In this document: positions 53,561 to 62,400 of the stretch, piece by piece | How positions within the stretch are numbered: the stretch's first letter is position 1 | Layout: every line of letters begins with the position of its first letter | Assembly: GCA_002747035.1 (NCBI GenBank) | Contig: PDRZ01000015.1 | Coordinates: 62,001-126,000, forward strand | Reading direction: 5' to 3' | DNA: 64,000 bases | Origin: Rhodobacterales bacterium | GTDB taxonomy: Bacteria; Pseudomonadota; Alphaproteobacteria; Rhodobacterales; Rhodobacteraceae | Made by a program: the position numbers and the translations under genes | Notes under the pieces: generated by a model | Told to the model about the DNA's origin: nothing | Database searches by the model: none | The model's input: only the letters and a program-made list of their open reading frames with translations

Positions 53561-54097
53561 CTATCCCTGCATCGGAGGCCAGGGACGCAATGCTTCCGTT
53601 TCGATCCATGAGGCAATCCAGTCGGGGAGGACGCAATCGGGCATGTCCATCCCCATTTCCTGCATCACCTGTTCCGGGGCCACTATGCCGTTTTTGCCAA
53701 CGGTTGCGGCACGATACACAATGTGGTTGGCGCATTCCCCATCCGCCTTCCACATGGATTGTTCGATATAAACGAATTTGTCATCCCAACACAGGGCGCG
53801 GGATCGCATGGTGATGGTTTCAAATATACGCACACGGCGGCGATAGCGCACCATTGCCCCGGCCATGGTCAGGTTCCAATGCTGGCGTTTCAGCGTCCCG
53901 ATCAATCTGATCCGCTTGGCCAAAACCAGCCGTCCAAGGTCATAAATCGTCAGCGTGCGCCCATTGTTCAACTCGCGCCACAGATCGATATCCCAAGGCA
54001 TACACATATGGGTGGAGACATGTTCGCCCAAGGGGGGCAGATCAGGGGCGTTACGAAATTTAATGAATTCCTTTGTAAGTCTCACAACTGGATACAT
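53561..54097 (-). CDS. Acyl-CoA thioesterase-like hot-dog protein
   Basis: A 178-aa THEM6/4HBT-type protein: YPVVRLTKEFIKFRNAPDLP at the start, then MCMPWDIDLWRELNNGRTLT, where the conserved D (DIDLWREL) marks the FcoT/thioesterase-like family, and QSMWKADGECANHIVYRAAT. ATG 54097 is preferred for its AAAGGAAAGG upstream; 54121 and 54115 are in-frame alternatives. Substrate unknown. Confidence 0.8.
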   Translation of the reverse strand: MYPVVRLTKEFIKFRNAPDLPPLGEHVSTHMCMPWDIDLWRELNNGRTLTIYDLGRLVLAKRIRLIGTLKRQHWNLTMAGAMVRYRRRVRIFETITMRSRALCWDDKFVYIEQSMWKADGECANHIVYRAATVGKNGIVAPEQVMQEMGMDMPDCVLPDWIASWIETEALRPWPPMQG

Positions 54098-54232
54098 CGG
54101 CCTTTCCTTTCGCATCTTCATTGGCCATGTGCGGTGGGGAAGGTCAATCGAAACCTTGCCGCGCTCTTGCGGTTTTCACGGGACGCGCTTACCTGTGTTG
54201 GCGTAATGCAAAGAGAAGAAGGAAGCCTTAGT

Positions 54233-54514
54233 ATGATGGCAATCTATGGGCCGCTCGCGTTGATTCTGAACGTGATGTTTTTCATTCTGCTCGCCCATAT
54301 CATCATGAGCTGGCTGATCAATTTTCAGGTGCTGAACCTGCATCAACCGCTGGTCTCCCAGATATGGTATGGGCTGAACCGGTTGCTTGAGCCGATTTAC
54401 CAACCCATCCGCAACATTCTGCCCGATACGCGGCCTCTGGATCTTGCGCCGCTGGTGTTGTTTATCATCATTATCTCGCTGCGCGATTATATCCTGCCCG
54501 AACTGCTGTTCTGA
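54233..54514 (+). CDS. YggT-family membrane protein
   Basis: A 93-aa protein of the YggT family with two membrane segments (LILNVMFFILLAHIIMSWLI and LAPLVLFIIIISLRDYIL) joined by NRLLEPIYQPIRNILPDTRP, the diagnostic block. AAGGAAG lies ~8 bases before the first ATG (54233); 54236 is equally in frame. The family is linked to cell-shape or turgor functions, without a settled role. An 8-bp hairpin (GCCGGGGC / GCCCCGGC, 54519-54536) follows the stop. Confidence 0.9.
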   Translation: MMAIYGPLALILNVMFFILLAHIIMSWLINFQVLNLHQPLVSQIWYGLNRLLEPIYQPIRNILPDTRPLDLAPLVLFIIIISLRDYILPELLF

Positions 54515-54594
54515 CCTCGCCGGGGCTTGCCCCGGCATCGCTGACATGGGATGGTCTGTGAAATCAAAGAGCAGACCACAGAAACAGGACTCTC

Positions 54595-56634
54595 ATGACA
54601 GGCGCTGCCACGCTTTTGAGTGATGTATTCGGCTTTGACGCCTTCCGCCCCGGGCAGGAAGAGATTGTCACAGCCGTGGCCGACGGGCAAAACGTTTTGG
54701 CCATCATGCCCACGGGCGGTGGGAAATCCCTTTGTTTTCAGCTTCCTGCGCTGATGCGTGACGGGGTTACCGTGGTGATTTCGCCGCTGATCGCGTTGAT
54801 GCGGGACCAGGTGCGAGCCCTGCGCGAAGCAGGGGTAGAGGCCGGAGCCCTGACCAGCGGCAACACCGACGAAGAAACCGAAATGGTTTGGAACGCGTTG
54901 AATGAGGGGCGGCTCAAACTGCTTTACATCGCGCCCGAACGGCTGGCGGCGGGCAGCGCGCTCAACATGTTGCGCCGGATCGGGGTTGGCATGATCGCGG
55001 TGGATGAGGCTCATTGCGTATCCCAATGGGGGCATGATTTCCGGCCCGACTATCTTAGGATCGGGGAATTGCGCCGGGTACTCAATGTTCCGCTTGCGGC
55101 GTTTACCGCCACTGCGGACGCCGAAACGCAGGGCGAAATCGTCAGCCGCCTTTTCGATGGCCAAGCTCCACAGATATTTCTGCACGGCTTTGACCGCCCC
55201 AACATTCATTTGGCCTTTGCCGCCAAGAACGGCCCGCGCAAACAGATCCTTGATTTTGCGGCGGCGCGCAAAGGTCAATCCGGGATCGTGTATTGCGGTA
55301 CGCGGGCCAAAACCGAAGGCTTGGCCCAGGCGTTGCGCGAGGCGGGGCATAATGCCTGCCACTATCACGGCGGGATGGAGGCCGAGGACCGGCGCATCGT
55401 CGAAACAAGGTTCAGCCGCGAGGATGGGCTTGTCGTCGCCGCAACCGTGGCCTTTGGCATGGGGGTCGACAAGCCGGATGTGCGTTGGGTGGCCCATGCA
55501 GACCTGCCCAAATCCATCGAAGCCTATTACCAGGAAATCGGGCGTGCCGGGCGCGACGGGGCTCCGGCGGAAACGCTGACGCTTTTTGGCCCGGAAGACA
55601 TCCGCCTGCGCCGGTCCCAGATTGACGAAGGGCTGGCCCCACCCGAACGCCGTTTGGCCGATCATGGGCGTTTGAACGCGCTTCTGGGGTTGGCCGAGGC
55701 GTTGGAATGTCGCCGCAAAACCCTGTTGGGTTATTTCGGCGAAGACGACGTGACCTGTGGCAATTGCGATTTGTGCGACACTCCGGCCGAAGTTTTTGAT
55801 GGCACCGAAGCCGTCCGCAAGGCGCTGTCGGCGATCCTGCGGACCGGGGAATGGTTCGGGGCCGGGCATCTGATCGACATCCTGATGGGGAACGCGACCG
55901 ACAAGGTGGTACAGCGCAACCATGACCAATTGCCGACTTTTGGTGTGGGCAAGGATTTCAGCAAACCCCAATGGCAGGCCGTGTTTCGCCAGATGATGGG
56001 CCATGATCTGGTCCGCCCCGACCCCGAACGCCACGGGGCGTTGAAGATGACCAAAAGGGCGCATCCGATCCTGAAAGGCGAGGAAAGCATTACCCTGCGC
56101 CGCGACACGATCAAATCGGCGCGCAAGGGGCCAGCGGTCAAATCGCTTGTCTCCGAGGAAGACGCCCCTCTGTTGTCGGCTCTAAAGGCAAAACGCCGCG
56201 CCCTGGCAGAAGCCGCGCGGGTCCCGGCCTATGTCATTTTCAACGACCGCACTCTGATTGAAATGGCGGAAACCCGGCCCGCTGATCTTGACCAGATGGC
56301 CGGGGTTGCAGGGGTTGGTGCGAAGAAGCTGGAACGCTACGGTCTGGAGTTTCTCAAGATCATCAACGGAGAAGCCGAGGCATTGCACCCTACGCGCCGC
56401 AAGCTGGCCGGGCGCGAGGCCGGGGATGTTTATGACCGGTTGCTTGAGGCCCAGGCGACTCTTGCGCGCGGTGAAGCGGGGATCGACAAACCGATGAGTT
56501 GTTCGGCTTCGGTTCTCGCAAAGGTGGCGGCACAGCGACCCGGGGACACGGCGGGGATGCAACGTCTTTTGGGGGAACGGCACGCCGAACGGTTTGGCGC
56601 GGCGTTCCTTGAAGTCCTGCGCGACGCGGGATAG
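54595..56634 (+). CDS. recQ: ATP-dependent DNA helicase RecQ
   Basis: A 679-aa RecQ: motif I MPTGGGKSLCFQLPAL near residue 40, motif II VDEAHCVSQWGHDFRPDYLR near 139, motif VI QEIGRAGRDG near 318, the zinc-binding RQC cysteines (ECRRKTLLGYF, CGNCDLCD) near 365-385, and a C-terminal HRDC domain near 525-600 (ADLDQMAGVAGVGAKKLERY). Start ATG 54595 gives the family N-terminus. It is separated from yaaA by 23 bp. Confidence 0.96.
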   Translation: MTGAATLLSDVFGFDAFRPGQEEIVTAVADGQNVLAIMPTGGGKSLCFQLPALMRDGVTVVISPLIALMRDQVRALREAGVEAGALTSGNTDEETEMVWNALNEGRLKLLYIAPERLAAGSALNMLRRIGVGMIAVDEAHCVSQWGHDFRPDYLRIGELRRVLNVPLAAFTATADAETQGEIVSRLFDGQAPQIFLHGFDRPNIHLAFAAKNGPRKQILDFAAARKGQSGIVYCGTRAKTEGLAQALREAGHNACHYHGGMEAEDRRIVETRFSREDGLVVAATVAFGMGVDKPDVRWVAHADLPKSIEAYYQEIGRAGRDGAPAETLTLFGPEDIRLRRSQIDEGLAPPERRLADHGRLNALLGLAEALECRRKTLLGYFGEDDVTCGNCDLCDTPAEVFDGTEAVRKALSAILRTGEWFGAGHLIDILMGNATDKVVQRNHDQLPTFGVGKDFSKPQWQAVFRQMMGHDLVRPDPERHGALKMTKRAHPILKGEESITLRRDTIKSARKGPAVKSLVSEEDAPLLSALKAKRRALAEAARVPAYVIFNDRTLIEMAETRPADLDQMAGVAGVGAKKLERYGLEFLKIINGEAEALHPTRRKLAGREAGDVYDRLLEAQATLARGEAGIDKPMSCSASVLAKVAAQRPGDTAGMQRLLGERHAERFGAAFLEVLRDAG

Positions 56635-56657
56635 GGCGCATTGCAAAGGAGCGTTGA

Positions 56658-57419
56658 ATGCTAATCGTCATTTCCCCTGCGAAACGTTTGAACGAAGCGT
56701 CTGAACCGCAGATTGCAGGCACGTACCCGCAGTTTCAAAAGGAGGCCGCGGCGCTGGTTGACGTGGCACGCGGGCTTTCGGTGGGGGATATTCAGAAGCT
56801 GATGAAGCTCAGCGACGGTCTTGCCCAATTGAACCACGACCGGTTCCGGGAGTTTGGTTCGATGCCCCAACAGCCTGCGGCGTTGATGTTCAATGGTGAC
56901 ACCTATGCCGGGCTGGAAGCCGCGACACTGGATGTGGATGAAATGAGTTGGGCACAGGATCATCTGCGCATTCTCTCGGGGCTTTACGGGGTGCTTGCGC
57001 CGATGGATCAGATTGAACCCTACCGGTTGGAAATGGGCAGTCGACTGGCCAATCCAAAGGGCAGGAACCTTTATGAGTTTTGGGGAGACAAGATTTCCAT
57101 GGCGCTCAATGATGCGGCGCGGAAGGTGAAAACGGACACGTTGATCAATTGCGCCAGCCAGGAGTATTTCGGGGCCGTGGCACCAGAGGCGTTGACCCTG
57201 CGGGTCATCACGCCGGTTATCATGGAGATGAAACCCCAGGGTCTCAGGATTGTCAGTTTCTTTGCGAAGAAAGCGCGTGGTGCCATGGCGCGTTACATCA
57301 TTCAGCGGCGATTGAGCAACCCAGAGGGGATCAAAGAGTTTGACACCGGCGGTTATGCCTATCGCGCTGATCTGTCGGAAGGTGACAACTGGGTCTTTCT
57401 GCGCGACGCAGAGGCGTAA
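56658..57419 (+). CDS. yaaA: Peroxide-stress protein YaaA
   Basis: A 253-aa YaaA/DUF328 protein: MLIVISPAKRLNE start, LNHDRFREFG near residue 58, FNGDTYAGLEA near 76, ILSGLYGVLAPMDQIEPYRLEMG near 105, and the basic DNA/iron-interacting C-terminus KKARGAMARYIIQRRL. It lowers free iron and oxidative DNA damage in E. coli. AAGGAG is 8 bases before the ATG. Confidence 0.94.
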   Translation: MLIVISPAKRLNEASEPQIAGTYPQFQKEAAALVDVARGLSVGDIQKLMKLSDGLAQLNHDRFREFGSMPQQPAALMFNGDTYAGLEAATLDVDEMSWAQDHLRILSGLYGVLAPMDQIEPYRLEMGSRLANPKGRNLYEFWGDKISMALNDAARKVKTDTLINCASQEYFGAVAPEALTLRVITPVIMEMKPQGLRIVSFFAKKARGAMARYIIQRRLSNPEGIKEFDTGGYAYRADLSEGDNWVFLRDAEA

Positions 57420-57431
57420 CAGAACAGAGGG

Positions 57432-59474
57432 TCACTCCAGCCGGATTTGTGCCCGTGCCGAACGTCCCCGTGCATCGATAATCGACAATTGGACAAATCC
57501 CGGGGCAACACCGGGAAGCGCGATTTCGCGGCTACGTGCCCCTGTCACAATCGGTTCGCCATTGGCCAGAACGGTAAACGGGGCTTCACCCTCGCGGATT
57601 TTCAAGGTGAGCGGCAGGTCCGGGGCGCGCGCCAGCCGTGCGCCGTCCGGGGGGAAGGCCAGAACAGGTGCGTCTTCAGCGGCCTGGAACACGGCATTCC
57701 GCCCGCGGAATTTGCGCAGCGGCTGGGGAAGGTCGGCGGTGGCCACCATCACGGTTTCGGGCGGAGGTGGGAAAAGCGGATCAAACGCGGGTTTCGTGCG
57801 TTGAAACACCTTGGCAAGGATCGGCGCGGCCATATCCCCGCCAAATGCACCGGGTACCGGGGTGCCGTCCGGCCGACCAATCCACACCCCGGCCACGTGC
57901 GAGCCATCAAACCCCACAGCCCAGGCATCGCGGTGGCCATAGGACGTGCCCGTTTTAAAGGCCAGCCGCCCCTTGCCCGCCCCACCGGGGGGCGTCAGGC
58001 CGGACAGGATATGGCCGACATGCCAGGCAGCAGCCCGGCTTAGGACACGCGGGCCGGTCCGGACCGGTTGATCAGGCTGCTCGCGTAGCCGGACCGCTTC
58101 GCCTCCGCGCCCGATTCCCGCGTAAAGCGTGACGAGATCCTCCAGGGTGACCCCGACGCCACCAAGCGCAACAGCCAGCCCCGGCTTGCCGTGACCGGGG
58201 AGGGCAGGGGACATGCCTGCCCGTTTCATGCGATTGATAAGACGACCGGGGCCGATCTCTTCGGTTAACAGAACCACCGGGATGTTGAGCGACAGGCGCA
58301 GCGCCTCGGCCACCCGCAGCTCTCCGCGAAAGGCCCCGTCAAAGTTCTGGGGCGTGTAGGGTCCAAAGGCGACGGGACGGTCATGGATCACGGTCTCCGG
58401 GTGCGCCAGCCCAAGATCAAACGCCATGCCATAGACAAGAGGTTTCAGCGTCGAACCAGGCGAGCGCAGAGCGCGGGTCATATCGACGAACCCCTGCCGC
58501 GCCGATGCGGTGCCATAGCTGGCCGACCCGACCGCCCCAAGGATGTCCCCGGTTTCAAGCTCCGCGATGACAAGCGCGACGGAAAGCTGTTCTGCATGGT
58601 TGCGAAGGCTGGTCCGGGCCAAATCTTCCAGGCGCGCCTGAACATTTGCATCCAGGGTCAGCCTGTGTTCGGTCTTTAACGGGTGCCGGGCGCGCAGACG
58701 GTCGGTGAGGTGGGGGGACAATGCGGGAAACGGGCGTCGGGATGTAGGCACCGCAGTTTCCAGCGCGGCGACGGTCGCTTCGTCGCTCAGTACGTCAAAT
58801 CGCTGCATCCGGTGTAGCACCCGATCACGAGCCGCCCGCGCCGCCGTCGGGTTGCGATCCGGGCGCCGTCTTTCCGGGGCCTGGGGCAGGGCCACCAATA
58901 AAGCGGCCTGGGAAGGTGTCAACCGTTGCGGCTCCTTGCCAAAATAGGCAAGCGTTGCCGCACGCAGCCCTTCTATATTGCCGCCATAGGGGGCATGGGT
59001 CAGGTAAAGCTCAAGAATTTGCGCCTTGCTGAGTTGTCGTTCCAACGCAAGCGCCACACGGATTTGACGCAGCTTGCCGCGCCACCGTCCCGTGCCGCTG
59101 TTCTCTAACAGGCGCGCCACCTGCATGGTCAGGGTTGAACCGCCCGATACCACGCGCCCGTTCCATGCCGCCTGTCCTGCGGCGCGCAGTATGGCAACAG
59201 GATCGACCCCGGGATGCGTGAAGAAACGCTTGTCTTCGAAAGCGATCAGCATGTCGATGAACTTTGGGTCCACCGCCCCCGGGGTCATGCGCCAGCGTCC
59301 GTCGGCCACCGTGTAGACCCGCATCAGCGCCCCATGCCGATCCCGCATCTCGACCGACGTTTCAATCGCGAGAACGGGCAGCTCGGTACGCGCAACCCAG
59401 GCGTCAAAGGCATCACGCGCCAATCCCGCGCTGAACAGAAGCGCAGCGGCAAGGATCAGCGCGATCCGTTTCAT
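57432..59474 (-). CDS. pbpC: Penicillin-binding protein 1C
   Basis: A 680-aa bifunctional class A PBP. Glycosyltransferase domain: EDKRFFTHPGVDP near residue 83 and GGSTLTMQVARLLE near 118. Transpeptidase domain: SPGSTLKPLVYG (SxxK Ser-Lys) near 345, RLSLNIPVVLLTEEIG (SxN) near 395, and KTGTSYGHRD (KTG) near 505. A C-terminal beta-rich extension (LTLKIREGEAPFTVLANGEP) is typical of PbpC. Its ATG overlaps the A2M stop (ATGA), the usual YfhM-PbpC pairing in peptidoglycan repair and defence. Confidence 0.95.
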   Translation of the reverse strand: MKRIALILAAALLFSAGLARDAFDAWVARTELPVLAIETSVEMRDRHGALMRVYTVADGRWRMTPGAVDPKFIDMLIAFEDKRFFTHPGVDPVAILRAAGQAAWNGRVVSGGSTLTMQVARLLENSGTGRWRGKLRQIRVALALERQLSKAQILELYLTHAPYGGNIEGLRAATLAYFGKEPQRLTPSQAALLVALPQAPERRRPDRNPTAARAARDRVLHRMQRFDVLSDEATVAALETAVPTSRRPFPALSPHLTDRLRARHPLKTEHRLTLDANVQARLEDLARTSLRNHAEQLSVALVIAELETGDILGAVGSASYGTASARQGFVDMTRALRSPGSTLKPLVYGMAFDLGLAHPETVIHDRPVAFGPYTPQNFDGAFRGELRVAEALRLSLNIPVVLLTEEIGPGRLINRMKRAGMSPALPGHGKPGLAVALGGVGVTLEDLVTLYAGIGRGGEAVRLREQPDQPVRTGPRVLSRAAAWHVGHILSGLTPPGGAGKGRLAFKTGTSYGHRDAWAVGFDGSHVAGVWIGRPDGTPVPGAFGGDMAAPILAKVFQRTKPAFDPLFPPPPETVMVATADLPQPLRKFRGRNAVFQAAEDAPVLAFPPDGARLARAPDLPLTLKIREGEAPFTVLANGEPIVTGARSREIALPGVAPGFVQLSIIDARGRSARAQIRLE

Positions 59475-62400
59475 TTGGTCACGGTCACCCGGGAAGTCGC
59501 GCTATGGGCCTTGTATTGTGGGCGATACATGTCTTCGACCTGCGCCGCCGGGTGATGAAAATCGCCCGGCGACACGGCGCGCACGATATAGGCTAGCCGG
59601 AACGCGTTCGATGACCGCCAGTCCACGGCGGCAAGGAACCGGTCCGCGCGGAACTCGGAATGACGCGCCTCGGCGGGTTTGAGCCAGTCGAGCGCCTTGA
59701 TATCCCCTGAACGCAGAAGGTTGGGATTGTCGATCTCAAACCCAGCCGGAAGCGGGTCGTTGATCATCAAACGCGCCTGTCCCTTTTCAAAGGGTTTGAC
59801 GGTCAGAACCACAACAAACCGGTCGCCAACCTTTGGGGATAAACGGTCAATCGGGTCGCCTTCGGTGGTGAAATAGTCCCGGTCGATGCGATAGCCATAG
59901 CCGCCTGCATCCGGCGCGATCAGCGGCACCCCGAACGTGGTCAGCGTCACGTCCGTATCCGCCGAAGCCCCGTTGCGGATCAGAACCGGTTTTGCATCGG
60001 TTTCGTCCTCGATCACCTTGACCAGCGGCCCCTTGATCGGTGCGCCGTCAATGGTCAGCCTGGCAACCGACGGTTCGGAAATCAACGCCTTGGCGGCCAG
60101 CAGGGACCATACGCTTTCCTGGGTGGACCGGGTACGGCCATTGCGGGCAAGCCGGTTGGTCAACGCGGTGCGGTCCACGGCGTCGCTACCCGATTCAACA
60201 GCGAGAGTCAGGACCCCTGCGACGTCGCGCAGGTTGGTTCCGTAATCCGCACGCCACAGCGCCGGTTCGTTATCGGGCAAAGCCCTCAGCATCCGTGCTG
60301 CACGGGTAAACATCGCGTCCGCGCGGGTCTGATCACCATACATTGCCAGCGCGGCACCCAGTTGTGCCGCCGCAATCGGAGTGGCGAAAGCTTCGGCTTT
60401 CACATCTGCATAGTATCGCAGGTCCGCCATTGCCGCCGCACCTTCACGGGCCAGAACCATCAGGGCATAGGCAACATCCCCGCCCCCCGTGTCAAAGTCG
60501 GGGGCATAGTTGATGCGGTTGCGCAGATTGTCCATGGCGAGGCGGAAGGCGTGGTCGGGCACGTCAAATCCTTCGATCCGTGCGCGGCTCAGGAAATCAG
60601 AGACATAGGCATCAAGCCAGAAATCCCCGCTCCCCACGCGCCACAATCCGAAGGCACCGTTGCTGGCCTGTCGGCTCAGAACGCGGTCGATTGCCTGATC
60701 CACCCGCTTTTTCACATCGTCCGCCGTGCCCTGTCCCAACGCCTGGGAAACCGAGCTGAAATAGAGCAGCGGCATGGCAACGGAGGTCACCTGTTCGGTA
60801 CAGCCGTAAGGGTATCGGTTCAGAGCGGTAAGCAGGCCGGGTGTGTCCAGCTTGGCCAGAGGCCCGGCGGACATAATCGCCGATCCGGTGCCGTTGCGCA
60901 TATCCGCAAAAACATTACTGTCCAGCGTGAACGTGTCCCCGGCATCCAAAGCAAACCGCTGGGTCACGGCGATTTCCGGGTCGTTGGAGCGAACCGGAAG
61001 CATCACGGTTTTGGTCAACTGCCTGCCGTCTGGTGTGGTCAGGGCGATGCGGATCTGGTGATCTCCGATCTCTCCCCCGCTCAACGGGATCTCGAACACG
61101 GCTTTTTCCTTGTTCTCAAGGTGAAGCCCCGATGGCACGTTGCCAAGCTCTACGCCGCCCGCAGTGACGTTCAGCCCCATGTCGCCGCTCGGGCCATCCG
61201 CATGGACGATTTCCAGCAACAACCGGCTGGTGTCTCCGGGGGCAAGGTATCGCGGCAGGCTCGCGGTTACGACCACCGGATCGCGCACCAGAACTTCGGC
61301 CTCGGCTTGTCCCACGGCTTTGTCGGACCATGCCACGGCCATCAGCCGGACGGTGCCATTGAACTCGGGCAGGTCGAACGAGACCTGTGCCGTGCCATCC
61401 GCGCCGATTTCCACCGGGCCGGTGAAATAGGCGACAAGCTCGTCCGTCGGAGGCGGCGATTGCAGACGCGCGGCGGGACCCGCGTCGCCCCCGGATCGCA
61501 CGGCTCCCATGGCCCCGTTCATGCCATTGATCAATCGCCCGTACACATCCCGCATATCCATCCCCAGCCGACGTTGGCCAAAGTAATGGGTCGAGGGATC
61601 CGGGCTTTCGAACGCGGTGAGGTTCAGGATGCCCACATCAGTCGCGGCGACGGTGACAAAGGCGCTGTCGTTCGCGGCAATCCCGTCTACCTTGACCACC
61701 GCGCTAAGCGGGCCACGTGGCGCGGCCTCGGCCGGGGTGTCCAGCGTGACCGAAAGTTGTTTCGCCCCCGGATCAATCGCAGCATAGGACAGGCCCACAG
61801 ACCGCGCCGGGTTCTGTCCTGCCGCAATATCCATCGGGCGGATGACTGACGCGGTGACATAGGCCCCGGCCCCCCATTCCTCGGTCACATCCAGAGGGAT
61901 CAGGTTCTCCCCTTCCTTGACCTCAACTGCTTTCATCGCAATCAGACGGTTGGACATGACCATGACCAATGCCTTGCCCGCATGGCGCGGGACCATGCGC
62001 AGGGTCGCCGTGTCACCTATGCGGTAATCCGGCTTGTCCAGCGACAGTTCCAGCGTGTCGGGCGTGGTGCTGACATCTGCGGGCGCATACCAGCCGGCAT
62101 AGAAGCTGACCGAGGCACCGATGTCGCTGCCATCTTCGGCCTCCACGACCAATTCATACTGGCCCCATTCCACGGCGCTTGTGATCTCAAGCGGTTCCTG
62201 GCCCAAGGTGGCGGAGCCCGAAGCGACCTTGCGGCGGCTGGTGATGGGTTCCCAGTTCCAGCGGCCATATTCCTGATACCATTGATAGCGTGTGCGCACC
62301 CGGTTGATGGTCCAACGGACGGGCATGGCGGCAGGTTTCAGCGATGGGTCAAGCGCGATAACGCGGAACGCGGCTTTCGTTCCTTCCGCGACCACGTCTT